NCBI GenBank assembly: GCA_021152555.1
Contig: JAGKVE010000057.1
Coordinates: forward strand, 1 to 12,530
DNA: 12,530 nucleotides
Direction: 5' to 3'
DNA from: Bacteroidia bacterium
GTDB taxonomy: Bacteria > Bacteroidota > Bacteroidia > Bacteroidales > Paludibacteraceae
Shown: positions 6,615 to 12,530 of the stretch, one piece after another
How positions within the stretch are numbered: position 1 is the stretch's first letter
How the letters are laid out: each line of letters begins with the position of its first letter
Notes under the pieces: generated by a model
Seen by the model: only the letters and a program-made list of their open reading frames with translations
What the model was told of the DNA's origin: nothing
The model's database searches: none
Position numbers and translations under genes: made by a program

Positions 6615-6699
6615 GCTTCGCACTCAAAGGAAATAAAATGAGGGAGCGAGTTAGTCCCGCCCCCTCTCTGCTTTCGACTTTGAGCGAAAGCGGTCTTTC
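6605..6699. repeat. Imperfect long inverted repeat between the L25 and pth genes
   Basis: GAAAGACC...CTCAAAG at 6605-6629 pairs with CTTTGAG...GGTCTTTC at 6678-6699 with a few bulges. An alternative shorter hairpin, CTTTCG (6671-6676) with CGAAAG (6685-6690), competes. The loop contains a GAGGG...CCCTC pairing and no T-run, so it does not look like a strong intrinsic terminator on the minus strand. It may process or attenuate the L25-to-pth transcript. Confidence 0.5.
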
Positions 6700-6705
6700 G
6701 ACAAA

Positions 6706-7263
6706 TTAAGCCTGCTTGCTCTGACGGGTAGCTTTCACCTCAGCAACGCAAGCGTCTGCCGGGTTGACAAACTTCAGTCCCTCAACCTTCACGTCAGCAA
6801 CAGCGATCTTCTTACCCAAACCGAGTTCGGTAACATCGATATTGATTCGATCAGGGAAAGCGGTGTAGATACCACAAGCTTTGAGTTTGCGCATGTCCTG
6901 AACCAGTTTACCACCGGCTTTAACTCCTTCAGCCAAACCATTGAGCTGGATAGGAATCTCTACGACAACCGGCTTCTTCTCGTCAACAGCGAGGAAGTCA
7001 ATATGGAGTGTCTTACCGTCAATCGGATGGAACTGGAGTTCCTTAACGATAGCTTTGGTCTTTGTGTCACCGATAGTGAGGTCAACGATTTGGGTGTCCG
7101 GAGTGTAAATCAGTTTGCGAACGTCAGCTGCAGCAACTGTGAATGTGCAACTCAGACCGCAACCATAGATGTTGCAAGGAATCAATTCCTCTGCGCGAAG
7201 AGCCTTAGCGGCTTTCTTTCCGTACTCGCTACGCGGAGTACCTACTAATGCAAATTCTTTCAT
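6706..7263 (-). CDS. rplY: Ribosomal protein L25, Ctc/TL5 type
   Basis: Predicted 185 residues, the long form. The first 90 or so residues form the 5S rRNA-binding L25 domain (FALVGTPRSEYGKKAAKALRAEELIPCNIYG, with KELQFHPIDGKTLHIDFLAV near its end). The remainder is the beta-rich Ctc/TL5 domain, with KKPVVVEIPI, GLAEGVKAGGKL and INIDVTELGLGK. It binds 5S rRNA in the large ribosomal subunit. It is the first gene of the minus-strand housekeeping block and is separated from the upstream tRNA-Gln by a terminator, so it needs its own promoter. I find only a weak candidate, TAAAATTG near 7334-7341 on the minus strand, without a matching -33 box. Confidence 0.95.
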   Translation of the reverse strand: MKEFALVGTPRSEYGKKAAKALRAEELIPCNIYGCGLSCTFTVAAADVRKLIYTPDTQIVDLTIGDTKTKAIVKELQFHPIDGKTLHIDFLAVDEKKPVVVEIPIQLNGLAEGVKAGGKLVQDMRKLKACGIYTAFPDRINIDVTELGLGKKIAVADVKVEGLKFVNPADACVAEVKATRQSKQA

Positions 7264-7277
7264 AATTGTTTTTGGGG

Positions 7278-7333
7278 CTTTCAGCTTTCAGCATTCAGCT
7301 TTCTGAGGGCTGACTTCTGATGGCTGATTGCCA
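7278..7333. repeat. Heptamer array, left copy beside tRNA-Gln
   Basis: Eight consecutive 7-base units on the plus strand: first CTTTCAG/CATTCAG types, then CTG-ending types such as ATGGCTG. Positions 7280-7333 match 7509-7562 at 47 of 54 bases without gaps. The TCAG half and CTGA half are partly complementary, so each copy can fold back. It lies in the leader of the L25 gene. Confidence 0.8.
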
Positions 7334-7388
7334 ATTTTAAAGTGTTACTTAATACCGTGTATTCCATCACACGTCTCCGCATTTGCGG

Positions 7389-7412
7389 AAAAAATAGGCT
7401 GCCTGCGCAGCC
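7389..7412 (-). terminator. Rho-independent terminator of tRNA-Gln
   Basis: On the minus strand a perfect 6-bp stem, GGCTGC-gcag-GCAGCC, is followed by TATTTTTT. It starts three bases after the end of tRNA-Gln, and so closes that transcript. Confidence 0.88.
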
Positions 7413-7415
7413 TTG

Positions 7416-7486
7416 TTGTCCACCGAGGAGTCGAACCTCGCTTCTCGGAACCAAAATCCGGTGTAATACCGATATACGAGTGGACA
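7416..7486 (-). tRNA. tRNA-Gln (anticodon UUG)
   Basis: A 71-nucleotide cloverleaf can be drawn on the minus strand. The acceptor stem TGTCCAC/GTGGACA is perfect, with discriminator A. The D arm is GTAT-ATCGGT-ATTAC. The anticodon stem CCGGA/TCCGA has one C-A mismatch at its base and a TTTTGGT loop giving UUG. The T arm CGAGG-TTCGACT-CCTCG is perfect. The 3' CCA is not encoded. It has its own promoter and terminator, and 7-base repeat arrays lie on both sides. Confidence 0.93.
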
Positions 7487-7499
7487 AAACCATTTGAGG

Positions 7500-7562
7500 C
7501 ATTCAGTTCTCAGCCTTCAGCATTCAGTTTTCTGATGGCTGACAGCTGATGGCTGATGGCCA
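7500..7562. repeat. Heptamer array, right copy beside tRNA-Gln
   Basis: Nine consecutive 7-base units in exact phase, starting CATTCAG and passing through TTTTCTG to ATGGCTG and ATGGCCA. It lies between the promoter and the 5' end of tRNA-Gln, so it is probably transcribed as the 5' leader removed by RNase P. The left half can pair with the right half around a TTTT loop. Confidence 0.8.
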
Positions 7563-7579
7563 TTCCTCAAAAGCGGGTG

Positions 7580-7611
7580 CAAAAGTACTGCTTTTTTTTG
7601 AATTGACCAAA
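7580..7611 (-). promoter_or_regulatory. Bacteroidetes-type promoter of tRNA-Gln
   Basis: On the minus strand TTTG (7611-7608), exactly 20 bases, then TACTTTTG (7587-7580): a full match to the Bacteroidetes consensus TTTG-N19-21-TAnnTTTG. It faces tRNA-Gln and would start transcription near 7573, about 90 bases before the mature tRNA. Confidence 0.85.
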
Positions 7612-7675
7612 TATTTACGCAAAAAAATAAAAAAAAAATGCATTTGCATGATTTCTCAGGCATTTTAGGCTACCT

Positions 7676-7708
7676 GCGTACGAGACTCCTACGAGACACA
7701 TACCCGAC
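7676..7708. repeat. 11-base tandem array, left
   Basis: Three consecutive 11-mers: GCGTACGAGAC, TCCTACGAGAC and ACATACCCGAC, consensus nnnTACnnGAC. The core TACGAGAC is exact in the first two. Confidence 0.6.
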
Positions 7709-7835
7709 GATAGCACCCCGAAAATTGCCTTTTTTCGTCCCTCAAAAGTTTTCGATTATTAAGATTTGCCCCAAGCGTTCCTTACGTACACCTCTATCGT
7801 ATCCGCCATATTTACAGATACTTACAGAATAGTAG

Positions 7836-7890
7836 TAAGAGGCAAGTAAGGGTAATCTAAGAGGCATGTGCTATGCGGGTGCTATGCAAT
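7836..7890. repeat. 11-base tandem array, right
   Basis: Five consecutive 11-mers. Units 1 and 3 share TAAGAGGCA, unit 2 begins TAAGG, and units 4 and 5 share TGCTATGC. The phase is kept exactly over 55 bases. Confidence 0.6.
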
Positions 7891-7938
7891 ACCTATTCAT
7901 TTGCAAAAAATGAATGTACGATTATTAAGATCGGCTAT

Positions 7939-7978
7939 AACACAATCAGGCGGACATTATTGCCCACCTGATTGTGTT
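7939..7978. terminator. Strong hairpin after the WG lipoprotein gene, probable terminator
   Basis: A perfect 12-bp inverted repeat, AACACAATCAGG (7939-7950) with CCTGATTGTGTT (7967-7978), has a 16-base loop that can itself close with GG/CC. It starts 60 bases after the stop codon of the minus-strand WG gene. There is no long T-run, only the UGUGUUAUA end of the stem on the minus strand, so termination is inferred. A protein-binding site is an alternative. Confidence 0.5.
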
Positions 7979-8038
7979 TGTACTATGCAGCATAGCTGAA
8001 TAAAGGTAAATCGTAGTTATTTTCAAATATAGCTTGAC

Positions 8039-9796
8039 TTATTCATTGTTTTTAGGATTAATGGCAAACACTATCTGGTCTCTATTAGAGAAAAACACTT
8101 TATATTCATAAGTACCAATATATTTTGCAGATTCATCGGTACGCTCAATCTTGGTATTTTTGCTTTCTAACGCATCACATAATGCATTGAATACATCTTT
8201 TCTTCTATCTTTGGGCACCTCAACTACAAAGCCCATAATCCGGATAGCCGCCTCGTTATTTTTTTCATAATGTGAGAATTGACGTTCGGTATCGTAATAG
8301 TAACCATAATAATAACTGTATCGCTCTACCTGAACGTCTTTATAAATTTCTTTTCTGACCTGCCTATCAAATACCACCTCTAACGACATTTTATACAGAC
8401 GCGAAGAAGCATAATCCGGCATATGGTAATAATCGTTTTGATAATATTTAATATTTTGCGATTTTAGATAGTCACATTTACCAATCGTTTTTCCAAAGTC
8501 AAGTCCCCAATCACTCAGTTTTCCCGATTTTGCAGAAACAAGCGTTTCCACTATGGCATCAATGTCCAAAAAATCCGATTGTATTTCCGAGGAATAATCA
8601 TCATCACCGATTTTATACAATCCATTTTTCTGAATCGGTTGAAATTCATTATCTAAGACAAACTCTTCGTTCCCATCAATACCCCAATATCCGAAACCTT
8701 CTGCATAATCAAAACTATCATAATCATCTATTTTCCGGATAGACTCGCCATTTTCATTAAGTAGTTCGAAATTTTTTCCGTAATCACGCTGCGCAAGAAA
8801 ACCATTATCAAGAATAGAAATAGAAACATATTTTTCATTCACGATACGCTCTCCTTTGAGATTCATCACACCACAATCATCCTCTCCCTTATACACAAAG
8901 AAGCCGTTTTTAATTTTGTATATATCCTTTACACGATCAGGGCATTTGAGAACCTGCTCTCCTTTTAAATTGTAGATATACAAACGATCTTCCTTATTAA
9001 CTACAAGGTATTCTACCGGAATGTCTGAACCCGAAGATACATTTAATAAATAGTAAGAGTTTATATTTTCAAGATCTTCTTTTTTCCACCCATCATACTT
9101 GTTCCCTTTTTCATTAATCATTATATAATCTTCGTTCGATGGTGCTACTGCAACTTCGTCATCAATCATCATATAATCTTCGTTCAATGGTGCTACTGCA
9201 ACTTCGTCATCATCAGAGGTAGCATCAACGTCCAAGTCTGATTTTAACGCAAGAATGAAATCTTTCTTTATTGGTTTTAACGCAGAGTATTTCAAGTCCA
9301 ATAGAAGTTGACCATCTGTATTTACCATGCCGTAGAGACCTTCTTCTGACTCAACTACAAGATAACCGAATTGAAATTGAGGAGAACAACTCTTTACAAT
9401 TTTATCTCCAATTTTGTACAACTCGAATTTGGTGTGCCCCTTTGTATCAATCACTTCTATTCGATGGTCTTTTTTACAAACCGGCAGAAGTCCATTACGT
9501 GGAGAACCGACAAAGACAAGATTCTCTAAAATGATGGTCGGTTTCTTTGTATCAAAGGCATAGAGTGTGTACAAATCATCTGCTTCCTGCACACTAAACA
9601 CTCCGTCCCGAACATAACTTGGTTGATCTTTGAACATGTCATCGACAACCACATTACCTTGTTTATCCATAAAACCCCAATCGGCTTTCTTGTCGGTTTT
9701 GCAAGGAATGTACTGGATGTTTGAACTTACGTTTGAGCAACCTGTTACTATAATAGCCAGAACGCTCATGATGAAAAAGAAATACGTTTTTTTCAT
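8039..9796 (-). CDS. WG-repeat lipoprotein
   Basis: Predicted 585 residues. ATG 9796 is preferred over an upstream in-frame ATG at 9826 because it opens a classic lipoprotein signal: MKKT, a hydrophobic core, then IIVTGC with the lipid-modified cysteine at position 20. The body carries degenerate WG-type beta repeats: ADWGFMDKQGNVVVD (38-52), GLYGMVNTDGQLLLD, DDCGVMNLKGERIVNEKY, GYWGIDGNEEFVLD. A tandem acidic insert at about residues 195-227 is two near-identical 16-residue copies. The last 150 residues are different, Tyr-rich, and unrecognised. WG proteins are usually cell-surface or periplasmic, with unclear function. It is the last gene of the right-hand operon, 30 bases after the TonB-domain gene. 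Its base composition is clearly more AT-rich than the TonB gene upstream. Confidence 0.85.
   Translation of the reverse strand: MKKTYFFFIMSVLAIIVTGCSNVSSNIQYIPCKTDKKADWGFMDKQGNVVVDDMFKDQPSYVRDGVFSVQEADDLYTLYAFDTKKPTIILENLVFVGSPRNGLLPVCKKDHRIEVIDTKGHTKFELYKIGDKIVKSCSPQFQFGYLVVESEEGLYGMVNTDGQLLLDLKYSALKPIKKDFILALKSDLDVDATSDDDEVAVAPLNEDYMMIDDEVAVAPSNEDYIMINEKGNKYDGWKKEDLENINSYYLLNVSSGSDIPVEYLVVNKEDRLYIYNLKGEQVLKCPDRVKDIYKIKNGFFVYKGEDDCGVMNLKGERIVNEKYVSISILDNGFLAQRDYGKNFELLNENGESIRKIDDYDSFDYAEGFGYWGIDGNEEFVLDNEFQPIQKNGLYKIGDDDYSSEIQSDFLDIDAIVETLVSAKSGKLSDWGLDFGKTIGKCDYLKSQNIKYYQNDYYHMPDYASSRLYKMSLEVVFDRQVRKEIYKDVQVERYSYYYGYYYDTERQFSHYEKNNEAAIRIMGFVVEVPKDRRKDVFNALCDALESKNTKIERTDESAKYIGTYEYKVFFSNRDQIVFAINPKNNE
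9117..9212. repeat. 48-base tandem duplication inside the WG lipoprotein gene
   Basis: Copies at 9117-9164 and 9165-9212 match at 46 of 48 bases. Each encodes a 16-residue unit of the form DDEVAVAPxNEDYxMI. The length is a multiple of three, so the frame is kept. The high identity points to a recent event. Confidence 0.92.
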
Positions 9797-9816
9797 AATA
9801 TTGAATATTAAATATT

Positions 9817-9841
9817 GCCTACTCACTTATGGCTTTTCGGC
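9817..9841. repeat. 25-base exact repeat, copy 1 (TonB gene 3' end)
   Basis: GCCTACTCACTTATGGC plus TTTTCGGC on the plus strand is identical to 12119-12143. On the minus strand this copy encodes the last codons and TAA stop of the TonB-domain gene, and ends 20 bases before the ATG of the WG lipoprotein gene. Confidence 0.85.
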
Positions 9842-10366
9842 TTTCTCCATTGATTGTAATTTAAAATTTATAGGCACGGTATATTTCACGCGTAGGGGTT
9901 TGCCACGTTGTTGACCCGGTTTCCATTTCGGCATGGACTTGATGACGCGAACCGCCTCTTTGTCCAGCGAAGGATCACCACCGGAACGAACGACTTCCAC
10001 TTCCACGATCGAACCGTCTTTGTTAACGACGAACTGGCAGATCACACGACCTTGGATACCGTTCTTCTGTGCGATAACCGGATACTTCACGTTCTCGCTC
10101 AGGTATTTGAATAACGCTTGCTGTCCACCCGGGAACTCTGGCATCGTCTCTACGACCACGTATACCGCATCATCATCTTCCTCTTCTTCAGTCGTATATG
10201 TCCGCTGTCTATTACTCTCTCCTCTTTCACGCCCGTCATTAAGAAGATAGAAGAGATAATCGTCCTGATTTTGCGGCGTTTCTGCAACCATGAGAATTGG
10301 GATGGAAATGCCCCAAAAGGTAACCGCTAATTTAAAAATATTTTTCAATTGTGTGTTCATAGTCAT
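9827..10366 (-). CDS. Small TonB C-terminal-domain protein
   Basis: Predicted 179 residues. A hydrophobic segment at about 9-28 (IFKLAVTFWGISIPILMV) is an inner-membrane anchor or uncleaved signal. An acidic linker (TTEEEEDDD) follows, then the TonB C-terminal domain: MPEFPGGQQALFKYLSENV (75-93), YPVIAQKNGIQGRVICQFVV, VVRSGGDPSLDKEAVRVI, MPKWKPGQQRGKPLRVKYTVPINFKL. TonB domains pass energy to outer-membrane receptors, but many short Bacteroidetes versions lack partners and their roles are unknown. The family usually ends at about NFKLQ; here SMEKAEKP is added, partly encoded by a 25-base repeat also found before the LRR gene. ATG 10366 overlaps the LRR gene stop by 4 bases (ATGA); a second ATG at 10360 is possible. 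It is visibly richer in G and C than both neighbours. Confidence 0.9.
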   Translation of the reverse strand: MTMNTQLKNIFKLAVTFWGISIPILMVAETPQNQDDYLFYLLNDGRERGESNRQRTYTTEEEEDDDAVYVVVETMPEFPGGQQALFKYLSENVKYPVIAQKNGIQGRVICQFVVNKDGSIVEVEVVRSGGDPSLDKEAVRVIKSMPKWKPGQQRGKPLRVKYTVPINFKLQSMEKAEKP

Positions 10367-12096
10367 TTGTTTTTATTGTTTTTAAGAATACTTCCGTAAT
10401 TATCCGATGTGTATGCCTCAAAGAAATCTATTTGTGAGGTAAAGTAGTTTTTATTTTTCTCATATTCCGCCGTTATCTTTGGGTATTGAGATAGCAGATA
10501 TTCTATTGCCTGTACATAGTAATAAGTCTGTTTAAATTCATCTAAATATAAAATTATATGTTGAGTCTGTTCATTGGGTTTCTTTCGCATGGATTTTAAT
10601 TTTATCTGCTTTATATTCTCACTCGCATATTGTTTAAACAAAGTAAGTTTATATTTTGCATTTTGCCGCACACCGATTTGGGCATTGAATGAATTATTCG
10701 TATTTGCATTGTAACTCCGCTCAAATTCTTCTTGATTGTCAAATAGATCGCCGTATTGGTTCCATTGAGTTTTTCTGCACGGTTCTTGTGTTATAGATTG
10801 CCCGTCTAACACACTTACCGCTATTTGGGACTGTATCAATTGAGATTGACAACGATACTCATTACGGATACTATCTATTACGTGTTTTTTATCGGGATGT
10901 AATTGCTGATAAGCATCTATATATTTCTTGGGATTACTAATTTTTAAGTCTTGTTCCATCTGCCATCCTGCTAATTCTCTATATTGATTTCCCAACTGCT
11001 TAGCAAAAGAAATATAGGTATCGGCTACATAAGCAGAATCCATTTCAATAGTATTCAGTTTGGGGATATTGGAGTTTAGTCTTACTCCGTTGTAGTAGGG
11101 GTGTTTTTTGAGTTCGTTTTCTAAAGAATCTATTGTATAAGCGATTGCATTTTGATAGGCGAAACTATTTCCTCTGTTCTTTATATATTGGATAGCTTGT
11201 TTGTACGCATTAACTATTAATTCTGCGTCTAGACATACTTCTGCTTTTAAAACTGGAGTCGCTATTTTTGCTCCATTGTTATAGGGCGAGCGGGATAGAT
11301 CATTATTCCACTGAACTGTTGCCTTTTTCAACAACTGATTAGCTTTGGTATATGTATCTAATATAGATTGTTTTGCTTTAAACTCCGGTACTTGAAATGT
11401 TTTAAGATTTGGACAATAATGTATTCCGATTTTTTGTTTTAATTTTTCTATATAATTAAAATTACCTTCATTATCCATTGATGTAAATGTAACAACACTA
11501 CTCTCACTCATGCTGAATGTCGGCAAGCCCATAACAATAACATGTTCCAACCGTGGCATAGATTGATTGAAAATTGTATTTTCACCATCGGGCAATTTAT
11601 CAACGGATGCAGGAATTATCAAAGCACGAAGCCGGGTCATTCCATCAAACGAACCAGAGTAGATATATTTTATTGTATTCGGCAGTTGCAGCGTGTTAAT
11701 GGCTGCACGAGTATAATTGTAATCATATTGAAAATAGGATTCCTCTTCTTCGCGTTTCTGATTTTTTTTCATTGTCCGTTCTACGATAGCATCAGATATC
11801 CAGTTATCTCCCCAAACAGATGTCGCCATTTGTTGTGTATGATATGTGTCATTATAAGAATCTATAGAATTATAATCAAAATCATATCGGGAAATCGAAC
11901 GGACAATATATTGATCTCCCCGATAGGATACTTCTGCGGGGATTGCCACATCACTGCCAGCATTTTGAAAATTCAAAACTATTGCAGTTAAATTTTCCAC
12001 ATTGAGATTGTACACAATGTCGTCAATTATGGCATATTCAGCATGTATTACATGACTAAATACTGACATTAGTAATAATAAAAAAACTTTTTTCAT
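10363..12096 (-). CDS. Secreted BspA-like leucine-rich repeat protein
   Basis: Predicted 577 residues. A cleavable signal peptide, MKKVFLLLLMSVFSHVIHA, precedes EYAI. The N-terminal third has BspA/LRR_5-type elements: VAIPAEVSYRGDQYIVRSIS (near 50-69), then INTLQLPNTIKYIYSGSFDGM and LRALIIPASVDKLP (near 135-170), interrupted by a charged insert containing KKNQKREEEE. From about residue 230 the protein turns helical and Lys/Gln/Asn/Tyr-rich and is not recognised; no sorting signal is visible. BspA-like proteins are surface or secreted adhesins or binding proteins; that role here is inference. It is the first gene of the minus-strand operon, coupled to the TonB-domain gene by a 4-base overlap. 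The gene is strongly AT-rich. Confidence 0.8.
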   Translation of the reverse strand: MKKVFLLLLMSVFSHVIHAEYAIIDDIVYNLNVENLTAIVLNFQNAGSDVAIPAEVSYRGDQYIVRSISRYDFDYNSIDSYNDTYHTQQMATSVWGDNWISDAIVERTMKKNQKREEEESYFQYDYNYTRAAINTLQLPNTIKYIYSGSFDGMTRLRALIIPASVDKLPDGENTIFNQSMPRLEHVIVMGLPTFSMSESSVVTFTSMDNEGNFNYIEKLKQKIGIHYCPNLKTFQVPEFKAKQSILDTYTKANQLLKKATVQWNNDLSRSPYNNGAKIATPVLKAEVCLDAELIVNAYKQAIQYIKNRGNSFAYQNAIAYTIDSLENELKKHPYYNGVRLNSNIPKLNTIEMDSAYVADTYISFAKQLGNQYRELAGWQMEQDLKISNPKKYIDAYQQLHPDKKHVIDSIRNEYRCQSQLIQSQIAVSVLDGQSITQEPCRKTQWNQYGDLFDNQEEFERSYNANTNNSFNAQIGVRQNAKYKLTLFKQYASENIKQIKLKSMRKKPNEQTQHIILYLDEFKQTYYYVQAIEYLLSQYPKITAEYEKNKNYFTSQIDFFEAYTSDNYGSILKNNKNK

Positions 12097-12530
12097 TGTT
12101 TGTTTTAATTATTTTATAGCCTACTCACTTATGGCTTTTCGGCATACTCCGGCAATTAGATGTATACATACAACAAAAGCGCGAACATTATTCACGCTTA
12201 TTCTCCTTAACGAGGTTCCGGAAAGACCCTAATCCAAGAATAAACAATAACGTCCACGCCCGATATGCTTAACCCTCCCGCCCTATGAGGGGCGCGAACG
12301 GATATTAACATACCCACGAGAACGCCTATTGCACAATCTTGTTTCGGGGACAGAAATTTTCCGGATTTCGTTAAGCCAAAACAAGCGTCAATAAACGCCT
12401 TTTATTATGTCCTCCTGTTTAATGTCAGTGAGTGACGAGGGTTATAAACTAATGTCCAATAAATGACCTATTAATTTATTATTTCAATACTTCGTTATTT
12501 TTTAACTAAATTTTTATAATTATGTTACAT
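12097..12530. other. Gene-free right end with several hairpins, possible noncoding RNA or long leader
   Basis: No complete gene is recognised. The central part (about 12180-12410) is less AT-rich than the flanks and folds repeatedly: TTATTCT (12198-12204) with AGAATAA (12237-12243) enclosing TTCCGGAA; CGCCC-tatgag-GGGCG near 12279-12294; GCGT-caataa-ACGC followed by CTTTTATT near 12395-12415, which looks like a weak plus-strand terminator. On the plus strand ATG 12265 opens seven codons, then an in-frame TGA, then 48 open codons to 12435. An ATG at 12522 could start a gene running off the window, but nothing supports it. No Bacteroidetes-type promoter facing the LRR gene is evident. Confidence 0.45.
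12119..12143. repeat. 25-base exact repeat, copy 2 (upstream of the LRR gene)
   Basis: Identical to 9817-9841. This copy lies 22 bases before the LRR gene ATG, almost the same spacing as copy 1 to the WG gene. Here it ends no gene: its minus-strand frame has a stop eight codons upstream of the TAA. Confidence 0.85.

Larger units (their letters stand above)
7563..8038. other. Gene-free gap with 11-base repeats
   Basis: I find no convincing gene here. A 64-codon open frame at 7638-7832 has no recognisable features. The left end carries the tRNA-Gln promoter and A-tracts. The rest holds 11-base-period arrays (7676-7708, 7836-7890), an exact 13-base direct repeat CGATTATTAAGAT (7753-7765 and 7919-7931), small hairpins (ATGCA-tt-TGCAT at 7638-7649; CTATGC-a-GCATAG near 7983-7995) and a strong hairpin at 7939-7978. 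Confidence 0.7.

Noticed and set aside
7638..7832. 64-codon plus-strand open frame in the gap
   Set aside because: It begins in an A-tract, overlaps the 11-base array, has no recognisable domain and no promoter; it is probably chance.
7836..7890. 11-base array considered as a CRISPR array
   Set aside because: Units are far too short and contiguous, without spacers, and there are no cas genes in the window.
7939..7978. Hairpin considered as an integron attC site
   Set aside because: It lacks the RYYYAAC/GTTRRRY core sites and no integrase or cassette array is present.
12180..12415. Considered tmRNA, RNase P RNA and SRP RNA
   Set aside because: No tag-peptide frame or CCA end, no GAGGAAAGTCC-like core, and no GGAAGGAAGCAGC-like SRP motif on either strand.
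12265..12435. Possible TGA-recoded (selenocysteine) short gene
   Set aside because: The TGA is only seven codons in, no protein family is recognisable, and Bacteroidetes promoter or start context is missing.

Overview
The window looks like a chromosomal segment from a member of the Bacteroidetes, most likely order Bacteroidales. The evidence is a perfect Bacteroidetes-type promoter (TTTG, 20 bases, TACTTTTG) ahead of tRNA-Gln, a DUF4924-type protein, a two-part family-2 glycosyltransferase, a methyltransferase with a THUMP-like tail, and a surface cluster made of a BspA-like leucine-rich repeat protein, a small TonB-domain protein and a WG-repeat lipoprotein. No phage, insertion sequence or CRISPR array is visible.

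Left block (about 1-4505, plus strand): a strongly folding 123-base element, a promoter, then glycosyltransferase, SpoIID/LytB-domain protein, SAM methyltransferase and HIT protein, tightly packed. It converges on and overlaps by 40 bases a minus-strand housekeeping block (4466-7263): ribosomal protein L25/Ctc, peptidyl-tRNA hydrolase, S4-domain protein, DUF4924 protein and endonuclease III, read in that order. Right of it is tRNA-Gln(UUG) with its own promoter and terminator. A 476-base gap without a gene follows. The right block (8039-12096, minus strand) is a more AT-rich operon for cell-envelope proteins: LRR protein, TonB-domain protein, WG-repeat lipoprotein. The last 434 bases contain no recognised gene but several hairpins.

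The most unusual feature is a set of degenerate short tandem arrays with a strict 7-base period. They occur between genes (around tRNA-Gln, before pth, between the glycosyltransferase and SpoIID genes) and also inside reading frames (three in the glycosyltransferase, one in the SpoIID-like gene, one forming the S4-gene stop codon and the DUF4924 start). Two of the coding arrays, in different genes and different reading frames, align without gaps over 33 bases at 27 identities, with every difference an A/G transition. A second repeat type, with an 11-base period, fills parts of the gap at 7563-8038. These arrays behave like short-sequence invaders that add linker peptides to proteins; they are the best candidate here for an undescribed process.
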